Part shown: positions 25,157-33,686 of the stretch, one piece after another | Numbering within the stretch: the first letter of the stretch is position 1 | Layout of the letters: each line of letters starts with the position of its first letter | NCBI RefSeq assembly: GCF_001613405.1 | Contig: NZ_BDCH01000048.1 | Coordinates: 1-33,686 of the forward strand | Reading direction: 5' to 3' | Source: Nocardia crassostreae | GTDB taxonomy: Bacteria > Actinomycetota > Actinomycetes > Mycobacteriales > Mycobacteriaceae | Length of the DNA: 33,686 nucleotides | Notes under the pieces: generated by a model | Told to the model about the DNA's origin: nothing | The model's database searches: none | What the model saw: only the letters and a program-made list of their open reading frames with translations | Position numbers and translations under genes: made by a program

Positions 25157-28100
25157 GTGTTAATGCGTGTCCGTGGGCGGTTCCGGCCGCGTGTGTTCGC
25201 TTCGGCGTTCACGAGCGCTGTCGTTCTGATTGTGACGGTGGCATTGGGGGTGTCCCTGGCTCACATCGTGCTGGCACCCCAGGCGGCGGCGGCGCCGAAA
25301 TCGCCCAAGCCGAGCAATGTTCCGGTACTGACACCGGTCAACAACGAGAAACCACTCAACAAGGAAGAGCCCGCACAACCGGTCGCGGACTTCGCGCCGC
25401 TGGCCGGTTTGAAGGTGCCCGCGTCCGGGGTGCATGCCGGTTTCGATCCGAAGACCTCGAAAGAGACCGAGCGGACCGAGAAATCGGTGACGTATACGAA
25501 TGCGAACGGATCGACCTCGGTCGTGCTGTCGCAGACCCCGATCAGCGTGCGCAACGAGCACGGGGATTGGGTCGCCATGGACACCCGCCTGGAAGCCAAG
25601 CCCGGCGCGAAGGCCGGTGCGGTGCGCGACGGCGCGAACACCGAATTCGCCCAATACGCCGACGACCCCGCGCTTCTGAGCGTGGACACCGGCAACGCGC
25701 CGGTCACCCTGTCGCTGGACGGGGCGAAGAAGTCCCAGGGCAAGGTCGCCGACTCGGAGGTCACCTACCCCGACGTGGCGCCCGGCCAGGACCTGCAGTA
25801 CACGGTCGAACCCGGCGCGATCAAAGAAGAGATCATTGTCAAGAATGTCCAGGCCGTCGGGGACGGCAAGTGGACGTTCACGATGAAACTCGGTCAGGGA
25901 TTGACCCCGCAGATCAAGGGCGACGGGGTCATCGTCGTCGATGCCAAGGGCACCCAGGTCGCGGCGCTGCCGCCGATCGAAGTCTGGGACTCCGCGGTCA
26001 AGACCGACAAGAAGAGCAAGAAGACCACACCGGCCCCAGCCCGCACCGGGGGCAAATACGCGGTCGCCAAGAAGGGGGACGCGTGGTCGCTGACGGTGAC
26101 GGTGGACAAAGGTTGGTTGACCGACAAGAAGAGGGTCTTTCCGGTCACGGTCGATCCGACCTACACCTACGGCTTCGGGGCCACCGCCGAGACCCGCGCG
26201 TACAACTCGGTCAACGGTGCCGAGTGTGTCAACACCTGCGGCATCCAGGTCGGCGACAGCCGCGCCAACAACGCGAATGTGTTCTGGCGCTCGGTGTTCC
26301 GCTTCGACTACACGACCTTGTTCGGCAAGAACGTCGTCGGTGCGCGCATTGACTTCAAACGCACCGGTACCACCGGGACCGCGGCGCCCGTAACGTCGAC
26401 GCTGTATCAGGCCAAGAGTCCGATCAACTACGGTGCCACCGGCGCCGAGCTGGCGACCGGGTCGATCGGCGACACCGGCATGATGTACTCCTCCGCGCTC
26501 ACCTCGTTCATCGCGGACAAGGTGAACGCGAAAGCGAACGACGGCTGGTTCATGCTGTCCGGCGGCGAAACCGACGAACTGTCGCTGAAAGCCCTGCAGG
26601 CCAGCCTGATCGTCGACTATGGCACCCCGCCACCTCCGACCATCCTGGTCGGGCCTGCCGACGAGAGCATCATTGCTACTCCCACCCCGACATTGAGCGT
26701 CGCACCGGTCACCAACCCCTCCGGGCAAGGCACGCTGTACTGCTTCAAGGTCTCAACCGGGTTCGACGGCCACTCCGGCACCGTCGTCGACTCCGGATGC
26801 TTGAAGGACCCGAAATGGACGGTGCCCAAGAACGTCCTGCACGACGGCGGTAAGTACACCTGGACCGTCCTCACCGCCCTGGAAGGTGGTGTCACCACGA
26901 CTACCCCGCAGTGGGTCGGGCACTTCACGATCAACCAGCGGATGGGCGCCAACACGATCTCGCCGGTCGACAAAGTCGGCGATCTTAGTGTGAATCTGTT
27001 CAACGGCAATCTCTACACCGACAGTGGTGGCCCGAAGTTCACGTCGGTGGGCGGCGAATCCGGGATCACGTTGGCGTACAACTCCCGTGCCGGTGAGGCT
27101 CACGGCGTGCGGGCGTCGTATTTCAACGACTCGACTCATACCGGTCAGGCCGACGATATTCCGGTGCTGGTGCGGACCGAGCCGACGATCAACCTGGACT
27201 GGGGCAACATCCTCAGCAACAGCATGGACAACGCGCCGTGGCGGCCGAATCCGATCCCGACAGGGTTGAACAAGGACTGGTACGTCATCCGCTGGGAAGG
27301 GTTCTTCAAGGCCCCGGCCACCGGTGACTTCCGCTTCGGTGGCGTGCACGCCGAGGGCGCCAAGATCTGGATCGACGGGAAAGTCGTCTACGACAATCCG
27401 AAATCCTCCGGCCTCGCCTCGGACTTCAACACCGCTACGGCCAAACGGGCCGACGAGGTGTCGCTCAAGGCCGGCCAACGAGTGCCGTTGAAGGTGGAGC
27501 TGTACCACCACACCGCCAACGAGACACCGCGAATGGTGCTGTGGACCAAGGGCACCGACAACAGCGGCTGGGGCGGCGGGTGTGCCCACAACATCGCCCC
27601 CCAAATAGTCAAGACCGACTGGCTCTATTCCGCCGACCCGCCACCGCTGCCGGGGGATGGACGCTGGGTGTGCAGGGCAGCTCCTACAGTCGCGCCGAAA
27701 CGCTCGACGGCTCGGTGGTCCTCACCGACGCCACCGGTTCCAAGCACACCTGGGCCAAAACCTCCACCGGCGGGTACACCCCACCTGCGAACGAGGACGG
27801 GGTGATGGCCGTCGACTCCTTCGGCCGGATCACCCTCACCGAGGGCGATGTGGTGTCGGTGTTCAACCCCGACGGCACGCTCGCGACGGTCGCGTCGGTG
27901 CTGGACTCGAAGAAACCAGCAGCACTGCAATACCTCTACAGCGGGACCGCGCCGCGGCTGACGCAGGTCAAGGACCCGGTGTCGGGCCGGTCGCACACGC
28001 TGTACTACAACACGGATGACAGCGACAGCTGCTATGGCGGGGCCGCCAAACCGGCGGGCAAGTTCACCGTGCACGACACCAACAGCCCCAGCGCGGAAGG

Positions 28101-31100
28101 CAACTACGCCAAAGCCGACATCATCGGCAGCGCACCCAAGCAGATGCTGTGCCGCATCAAATACTGGGACGGTACCGAAACCCGGTTGTGGTACTCGATC
28201 GCTGGCACCCTGGACCGCATCGAGAACCCCGGCGGGCAGATCACCGACTACAGCCACGAGGCCGAGGCCAGCGCCCTGCTTTGGGTCGAGAAATACGGCT
28301 TCCACAGCAAAGATGGCCAGCACGCTATCAATGGCATCGGTCCGATGAACCAGACCCGCAGCAGTCTCGCGGTGGACTGGATGGCCACGCAATCCTCGCC
28401 GACCACCTACAACACCGAGCTCACCTCGATCGCTTACATCTCGGCCTACGACCCCTGGTCCGTTCCCGGCGTGGACCAACCAGGTGCCCGACCAGAACTC
28501 ATCTCGCGACCAGCCCCCGACGGCCGCGACCTACGAAGCCGCCCGTACCACCGCTATGAGTACGCGGCACCTGGTCAGAATGTCACCTACGTCAGTCTGC
28601 CCAACGTCAACCGTGCCAAGAAGGTCACCTTCGACGCTGCGGGCCGCGCTCTGACAGGCACCGACGCTGACGGTGTGACCACCGGGTTGGAATGGAACCA
28701 CAAGGACAAGATCACCGCAGTCGTCGACGGCACGGGTCGGCGTACGACCCACGTTTACGACCACGCCGACCGTGTCACCGACAGTTTCGGGCCCGGCCCG
28801 GCCTCGTGCTTCCAGGGCCAGGTCCCGACCGTTGCGTGTGCGGAGACTGTCCCGCGCGCTCACTACGGTTACGACGAGGGCACCCTCGGGTTGCAGGCCA
28901 CCCTGTACGACAACCGGTTCTTGTCCGGTGTCCCGGCGGTGTGGCAGACAGGCGTCGGCACAACGGATGGCACATTGGCCCGCAACTGGGGTGCCACGCC
29001 ACCGGTTCTCAATACCGACGGTTGGTCGGCTCGGTTCACCGGTGAGATCCAGTTCCCAACTGCCGGTGAGTACAAGCTCGGGTTCACCGTGGTCGACGGT
29101 GTCCGGTTGTGGATCGACGATGTCCTGATCGTGGACAGCTGGACCGACAAGGCTGCGACCGCGGTCTCGGGGACCTACACGAACAACGCTGCAGGGGCGA
29201 AACATCGCGTCCGCATCGACTACTACAACCGCGCCGGCAACACCGCAGCGTTGAACTTCGCCTGGACCCCACCGGGCAGCGAGGGCATGGCAACGGTTCC
29301 CGGCCAGCACCTGGCACCGCGCTACGGATATGAGACGAGCAAGACCGTTCACAACACCTCCGGTGGCAGCGTGGAACGTGCGCCGTCGACGACGGTGGCG
29401 ACTGGATACTCGGACCCGGCCAACGGGATCGACCCCGTGTTCGGGCTGGTCGTGTCGAAGATCAACGACCCGGGCGGGTTGAACCTGGTGCGGCGCAACA
29501 GCTTCGAGAAACCCGGTGAAGGGTTCTTGCGCAAGCTCGCCCACGCCCTTCCCGGGGGCGATATCACCGCCGAAAGTAAGCGCGGCGACTTCACTTACTA
29601 CGGCAACTCCGAGACCCGCGCCAACCCGTGCGTATCCGGCTCTGCCGCGGTGAATCAGGCCGGGATGGCGGAATGGGTCGCCGCGGCGAGTAACTCCGAC
29701 GGCGTCGCCAATGTCGTCGAGATGGTGTACGACGGTGCCGGCCGCATCGTCGCCGCCCGGATCAACGACGAGCCGTGGGCGTGCACCAGCTACGACAGCC
29801 GCGGTCGCGAGGTCAAGGTCCTTCCCCGCGCAGGGTGGACAGCCCGCACGCAACATCACCTTCGACTATGCCGTGGGCGGCAACCCGCTCGTCACCAAGG
29901 CCAGTGACGAGTCCGGATCCACCACCACCGTCGTGGATCTGCTCGGTCAGGTGACCTCCTACACCGACGTCAACGGCGCGGTGACGACGTTCAAATACGA
30001 CATCCACGGGCGGAAGACCAGCGAGACCAGCGCCGTCAAGGGTGTCACCTCGACCCTGGCCTACGGGTGGACCAACGCCTCCCGCCTGAATCGTCTCGAC
30101 CTGGACGGCACCACCGTGGCTACCCCCGTCTACAACGCGGGACTGCTGCAGAGCGTGGCCTACGGCAACAACTCCAGCCTGGGATTGACCTACAACGGCG
30201 CCGCGTCGGTCACCGCGCTCACTTGGAAAACCGGTGGCACCACGGTCACCGATACCGTGACCCGCTCACGGGATCAGCGCATCACCGATGACGTGATCAC
30301 CGATACCGCTGGTGGCGGGGCTCGTTACGAGTACGCCTACACCTACGACGGTGTCGGCCGGTTGACCGGCGCCACCATCCCCCACCACGAGCTGGTCTAC
30401 AACTACGCCCCCGACAACGGGTGCGGACCGAACAAGAAGGCAGGCCAGAACACCAACCGCACCTCCATGGCCGACAGCCTCAACGGCGGCCTGCCAGTAA
30501 CGACGCTGTACTGCTACGACGACGCCGACCGACTGCTATCCACCACCGGCGCCACCGCACTGTCGTTCGAGTACGACGCCTACGGCAACGCGATCAAGGT
30601 CGGCACCGACACCCTCGGCTACGACTCCACCCGCCGCCACATCACCACCAGCACTGCAGCGGGTAACTCGGTGAAATACACCCGCGACGTCACCGACCGC
30701 ATCACCGCCCGCACCGTGCAAACCGGAACCGACCCGGAAAAGGTCACCCGCTACGGATTCATCTCCAACTCCGGTGGCCCGGAGTTTGTCCTCGACTCCG
30801 TGGGCGTACTACGCCAGCGGATCGTGAAACTGCCCGGCGGTGTCGTTCTCACCAAGAACTACACCGGCACCAAGGCCACCAACTGGGCCTATCCGGCCAT
30901 CACCGGCGGCAGCATTCTGTTCACCGCCGACGGGACCGGCGCGCGTACCAGCGCCGTGCACCTCTACGACCCGTTCGGCCAGACCATCGACCCGGTCACA
31001 GGCCAGTTCAAGGACATCCCGATCCCGTCCACCGCCGAAGGCGGCATGGACTTCGGCTACCTCGGACAACACACCGTCCCCGTCGAACACATCGCCAGCC

Positions 31101-31717
31101 AACAAGCACTCGAAATGGGAGCCCGCACCTACCTCCCCGTCCTAGGCCGATTCCTACAAACAGACCCCATCTCCGGGGGCTCCGCCAACAACTACGAATA
31201 CTGCAACGCCGACCCCATCAACTACCTCGACCTCACAGGCAAGTGGGCCGCCCTGGCTATCCCTGTGATCGCCGTAGGCCTGGGTGGCCTCGCTGCCGGA
31301 GCTGCTGGAGCTGCGTTAGCTTTGGCAACCGGAGGCACCTCTGGACTAAACGAGATGGCCGTGGAGGCAGGCGTCGGAGCGATGGCCAGCCTCATGGCGG
31401 ATGACAACGCCTCGAATCAGGCACCGCCCGCCAAAGAAACACCAGCCGCCCAAACTACCCCGGATCCAGGAATTTCGGGCGGGGGAACGGCGCGAGCCAC
31501 CCCGTACAGTTGGGTTGAAGAAGAAGCTATGAAATATATCCAGGCGAACCCAGAAAGGGGTGAAGTACTAGAGGGTGTGAAGATGAGTGACTCGGAGCGA
31601 AACCTGTACGCAGAAGACGGGTGGGTCAAGATGGAGTACGCGGAAGTTGGTGAATACAACATTCATTACGAATATAACACGAGAACCGGTGAAGCCACCG
31701 ACTTCAAGTTCTTGTAA
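25157..31717 (+). CDS. Secreted Rhs/YD-repeat polymorphic toxin-like protein with two PA14 domains, two frameshifts
   Basis: Composite protein of about 2,186 residues. GTG start at 25157 with GAGGGG 6 nt upstream. Order: Sec signal (about residues 10-37, ending QAAAA); N-terminal beta region; DNRLRE-like module (about 26160-26620); first PA14 domain (about 27110-27560, FFKAPATGDFRFGG and IWIDGKVVYDN); Rhs/YD repeats; second PA14 (about 28880-29270, LWIDDVLIVDSW); more YD repeats; the conserved Rhs core end (GRFLQTDPISGG, NYEYCNADPINYLDLTGKW) near 31150-31245; a hydrophobic Gly/Ala segment; and a tip of about 70 residues. Frame shifts occur at a five-G run (27652-27656, one G missing) and near 29840 (one base extra in GCAGGGTGG); they compensate. 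Rhs shells encapsulate a C-terminal toxin for delivery to neighbouring cells. Whether the gene is intact depends on read-level confirmation. Confidence 0.85.
31500..31717 (+). other. C-terminal tip (candidate toxin domain) of the Rhs protein
   Basis: After the Rhs core and a hydrophobic stretch, a Pro/Thr linker (PPAKETPAAQTTPDPGISGG) leads to a short, less GC-rich domain: WVEEEAMKYIQANPERGEV, then DGWVKMEYAEVGEYNIHYEYNTRTGEATDFKFL. The closing IHYxYNxxTGxxxDFKF pattern resembles short polymorphic-toxin tips I recall, but I cannot assign an activity. The composition change from the Rhs shell fits a swapped-in module. Confidence 0.55.
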
Positions 31718-31736
31718 AAGGAGTGAACCTTCACAT

Positions 31737-31778
31737 ATGTGGATTGCTGTGCAAGATCACTGGCAACGAGTTGAATAG
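31737..31778 (+). pseudogene. 13-codon ORF, possible remnant of a lost immunity gene
   Basis: ATG 31737 opens a 13-residue frame (MWIAVQDHWQRVE) just after the Rhs stop. AAGGAG lies 13 nt upstream, somewhat far. In Rhs loci the immunity gene usually starts at this spot, so a truncated remnant is possible. Too short to be sure; it could be chance. Confidence 0.25.
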
Positions 31779-31790
31779 CTGACACGGCGC

Positions 31791-31819
31791 GCGGTTCGGA
31801 ATGCATTGCACCGAACCGC
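31791..31819 (+). terminator. Stem-loop between the Rhs gene and the candidate immunity gene
   Basis: GCGGTTCGG (31791-31799) and CCGAACCGC (31811-31819) form a perfect 9-bp stem with an 11-nt loop. It separates the Rhs unit from the next gene, which would then need its own promoter. Confidence 0.5.
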
Positions 31820-31873
31820 ATCGATATCGCGTACAGTCTGCTAGTTATGTTGAATGATGTAAGGTGGGCGAAT

Positions 31874-32281
31874 GTGAGAATTCTATGCATCGGACCGGTT
31901 GAAAGCGAGGCGCGAAATGAGTCAGGTTCGGGGCCTGCGTACCTGCATCCCGTAACTGTCGGCGCTGTATACACTGTCTGGGCAATGGTGTTGCAGAATA
32001 ATCGTTTGGGTGTCTTGGTCTTGGGCAATGATGGGTGGCCCGAGTTGGTGCCGCTCGATTTGTTCTCCGTAGTGGATGGTGCGCTTCCCAGCGGCTGGGA
32101 GTTTGTGGCAAAACCCGGATTCCGGACTGCTCTATGGGGGTATCCGACACTCGTCAGAGACCCTGAGCATATTGGTGCCCTTAGGGCTCGGAAACAAGAG
32201 GCGCGTGACGTTTTCCTCGCCGAGGCTGGTGCGGTTGGATTCGATGAAAAGAGCGGGAAGTTTTTCGAGTATTTGCGGTAA
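31874..32281 (+). CDS. Candidate immunity protein for the Rhs tip (hypothetical)
   Basis: Soluble protein of 135 residues from GTG 31874, chosen because AAGGTGG lies about 8 nt upstream; ATG 31847 would add nine residues but has a poor ribosome site. It begins with a strand (VRILCIGPVES), has a beta-rich centre (GAVYTVWAMVLQNNRLGVLVLGNDGWPELVPLDLFSVV) and ends with a helix (RARKQEARDVFLAEAG). No known domain recognised. Position directly after an Rhs gene, small size, lack of signal peptide and locally lower GC all fit an immunity protein that neutralises the tip inside the cell. The assignment rests on context only. Confidence 0.5.
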   Translation: MRILCIGPVESEARNESGSGPAYLHPVTVGAVYTVWAMVLQNNRLGVLVLGNDGWPELVPLDLFSVVDGALPSGWEFVAKPGFRTALWGYPTLVRDPEHIGALRARKQEARDVFLAEAGAVGFDEKSGKFFEYLR

Positions 32282-32327
32282 TAATGCTGAGACGTAACGG
32301 ATATCTACAAATGAAAGGAACACGCCG

Positions 32328-32807
32328 GTGAGAATTCAGGGGGCCGGGTCGATTGCAATTATTGTGCTCGTCGGCGTCTCTATCGGAGCGTCTGCCTGCG
32401 CCGACGGCGACAACCAAACGAGGCCAGCCAAGATCACTGCGGCGAAGCCCAGCTATCCCTCTGCCCCGCCTGTTGCGACCCTCAACGCGGATCTGCAAAT
32501 GGCTCTGGACCCGAACGTTCCCAACGACCAGAAGCTGGACCTTGTACAGGGAGCGGCGGTCGACCCGAGCCTGCCCGAGCGCTTGACTGATTTCTACCGA
32601 CAGAAGAACGCCACCCTCGCCATCACGAAGGCCAATGACCTGGGCAACGGTGTCCTCGGCGCAGAAGCACAGGCGGCGGTCGACGGCGGTCAGCCACAGC
32701 AAGTGACCGTGCCCTTCGTGGTCGAGGACGGTAAGTGGAAGATCCAGAAGGAATGGATCTGCACCATGCTGACCTTCAGCAACCAAACCTCGCCTGCGTG
32801 TGGCTGA
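32328..32807 (+). CDS. Low-molecular-weight antigen MTB12-like lipoprotein
   Basis: Predicted lipoprotein of 159 residues from GTG 32328, with AAAGGAA about 9 nt upstream. The signal (IAIIVLVGVSIGASAC) ends in a lipobox-like ASAC near residue 24, followed by a Lys/Pro/Thr-rich linker. The domain (ADLQMALDPNVPNDQKLDLVQGAAVDPSLPERLTDFY, then VTVPFVVEDGKWKIQKEWICTML) follows the layout of the mycobacterial MTB12/CFP-2 family with its DPNVP and LVQG signatures and a closing GxWKI strand. Two Cys residues near the C terminus could pair. Family members are exported antigens of unknown function in Mycobacteriales. No clear link to the Rhs locus; possibly just its neighbour. Confidence 0.75.
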   Translation: MRIQGAGSIAIIVLVGVSIGASACADGDNQTRPAKITAAKPSYPSAPPVATLNADLQMALDPNVPNDQKLDLVQGAAVDPSLPERLTDFYRQKNATLAITKANDLGNGVLGAEAQAAVDGGQPQQVTVPFVVEDGKWKIQKEWICTMLTFSNQTSPACG

Positions 32808-33035
32808 CGGAGCGACTTGCCCACCAGCACTCATCAGTATCCGTCGGGGATGAACCGCCACAAGTAAAGGGCCGACTTCGGTTTCCGATCGGCGTTGGTC
32901 GGCGTAGCGATTGTTGCGAGTAGTACGTGGGTGGGTCAGGTAGTCCAGCCGTGACTGGCGCCGGACGTTTGTCCCAGTCGCACTACTCCATCAGGGGACT
33001 GCCCCGAGTTCGGTTGACTCGCGGGGTGTGGTGTT

Positions 33036-33686
33036 TCAGGTCGCGAGTGCGGGCTGATTGGTTGTCTCAAACTCGATCGGTGTCAGGTGGCCGAGTCGGC
33101 GTTGCCGTCGACGGCGGTGGTAGGTCCGTTCGATCCAGACGACGATCGCCAGGAGCAGTTCTTCTCGGGTCGCCCAGTGCCGGCGGTCGAGGACGTTGCG
33201 TTGCAGCAGCGCGAAGAACGATTCCATCGCGGCGTTGTCACCAAGCCCCGACTCGCCCCATTGAGCCTCGTAATCTGTTGGCCGACAACGCATGCACGAA
33301 TCGTCGGGAGCGAAATTGCCTAGGCTGCCTCGGTCGGAGTGGACCACGGTGCCGGCTGGTGAGCGGGTCGCGACCGCGTTGCGCAACGCAGCCACTGTCA
33401 GGGCGGCGGTCATGCGTTCGTCGATCGAGTAGCCGACGATCCGGTTGGAAAAGCAGTCCTTGATCGCGCACAGATAGAGCTTGCCTTCGCTGACTTGGGT
33501 TCGGTGATATCGTTGAGCCACAACCGGTTTGGTGCTGCTGCGGTGAACTCGCGAGCGACGAGATCGTCATGGACGGGTGGACCCGCACGCCTGCCGAGGC
33601 CGCGTTTGCGGGCGAACACCGACCAGATCCGCTGCTGTGAGCACAAACGTTGCACCCGATTCTCACTCGCGCGGATGCCGCGGTCT
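33036..33686 (-). pseudogene. IS3-family transposase (OrfB/integrase core), multiply frameshifted, cut by window edge
   Basis: Minus-strand DDE integrase core of the IS3 type. Pieces in order: LVAREFTAAAPNRLWLNDITE in one frame (first Asp), then SEGKLYLCAIKDCFSNRIVGYSIDERM and VVHSDRGS (second Asp) in another, then the stretch QFRSRRFVHALSANRLRGSMGRVGA in a third, and DNAAMESFFALLQRNVLDRRHW (Glu) with TYHRRRRQRRLGHLTPIEFE back in the second. Against the family this implies one frame change near 33500, a CTAGG-like 5-nt insertion near 33318-33325 and a 2-nt loss near 33238-33245; the last two cancel. The N-terminal part and OrfA lie beyond the window. The element is almost certainly dead. No terminal inverted repeat or target duplication could be identified in 32808-33035. 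Confidence 0.75.

Noticed and set aside
1..33686. tRNA, rRNA, CRISPR or riboswitch
   Set aside because: No cloverleaf, regular repeat-spacer pattern or known riboswitch core was seen by eye. A covariance-model search would be needed to exclude small RNAs.

Overview
The window looks like chromosomal DNA of a high-GC actinomycete of the Mycobacteriales, most likely Nocardia or a close relative. The grounds are strong GC bias with frequent GTG/TTG starts, short overlapping stop/start junctions, a lipoprotein resembling the mycobacterial MTB12 antigen family, an XRE/MmyB-type regulator, a CxxWC protein of the DUF6907 type, and a secreted actinobacterial-style Rhs protein. The genus is inferred, not proven.

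Left third (about 0.1-13.6 kb): a compact, one-directional cluster that looks like specialised metabolism. A divergent, frameshifted haloalkane-dehalogenase-like hydrolase is followed on the plus strand by a UbiA prenyltransferase, a HisC-like aminotransferase, a double-length ThDP (thiamine diphosphate) enzyme, a UbiE/MenG-like methyltransferase, a cytochrome P450, a second methyltransferase, a three-gene ABC importer (ATPase, Tat-exported binding protein, permease) and a DHA2-type MFS exporter. A ThDP enzyme, a UbiA and a UbiE-like methyltransferase together echo the chemistry of menaquinone biosynthesis (MenD, MenA, MenG). A plausible reading is that an amino acid or keto acid is made by the aminotransferase, coupled or decarboxylated by the ThDP enzyme, then prenylated, methylated and oxidised. 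The product is unknown. The ThDP protein is the most striking item: two ALS-like units in one chain, in which only the first PYR domain and the last PP domain keep their catalytic motifs.

Middle (13.6-25 kb): small single-domain enzymes (VOC protein, damaged NAD(P)-epimerase, SnoaL-like protein, RibD/DHFR-like reductase), a LysR remnant, three conserved hypotheticals, then a minus-strand group of exported proteins (two small secreted proteins, a transglycosylase lipoprotein, and a Thr-rich membrane protein). An XRE/MmyB regulator and a DUF6907-like protein lie between gene-poor stretches of 1.5 and 0.7 kb. These two stretches share a 17-bp dyad.

Right third (25-33.7 kb): a secreted Rhs/YD-repeat protein of about 2,186 residues with two PA14 domains and a short, less GC-rich C-terminal tip. 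It is followed by a 13-codon ORF, a candidate immunity gene and an MTB12-like lipoprotein, and the window ends in a multiply frameshifted IS3-type transposase.

Reading-frame damage is unusually common: single-base changes at short G runs (hydrolase, ThDP enzyme, Rhs), an 11-nt deletion (permease), a nonsense codon (MFS), and multiple lesions (epimerase, transposase). Either the assembly carries indel errors or parts of this region are decaying. The sequence alone cannot decide.
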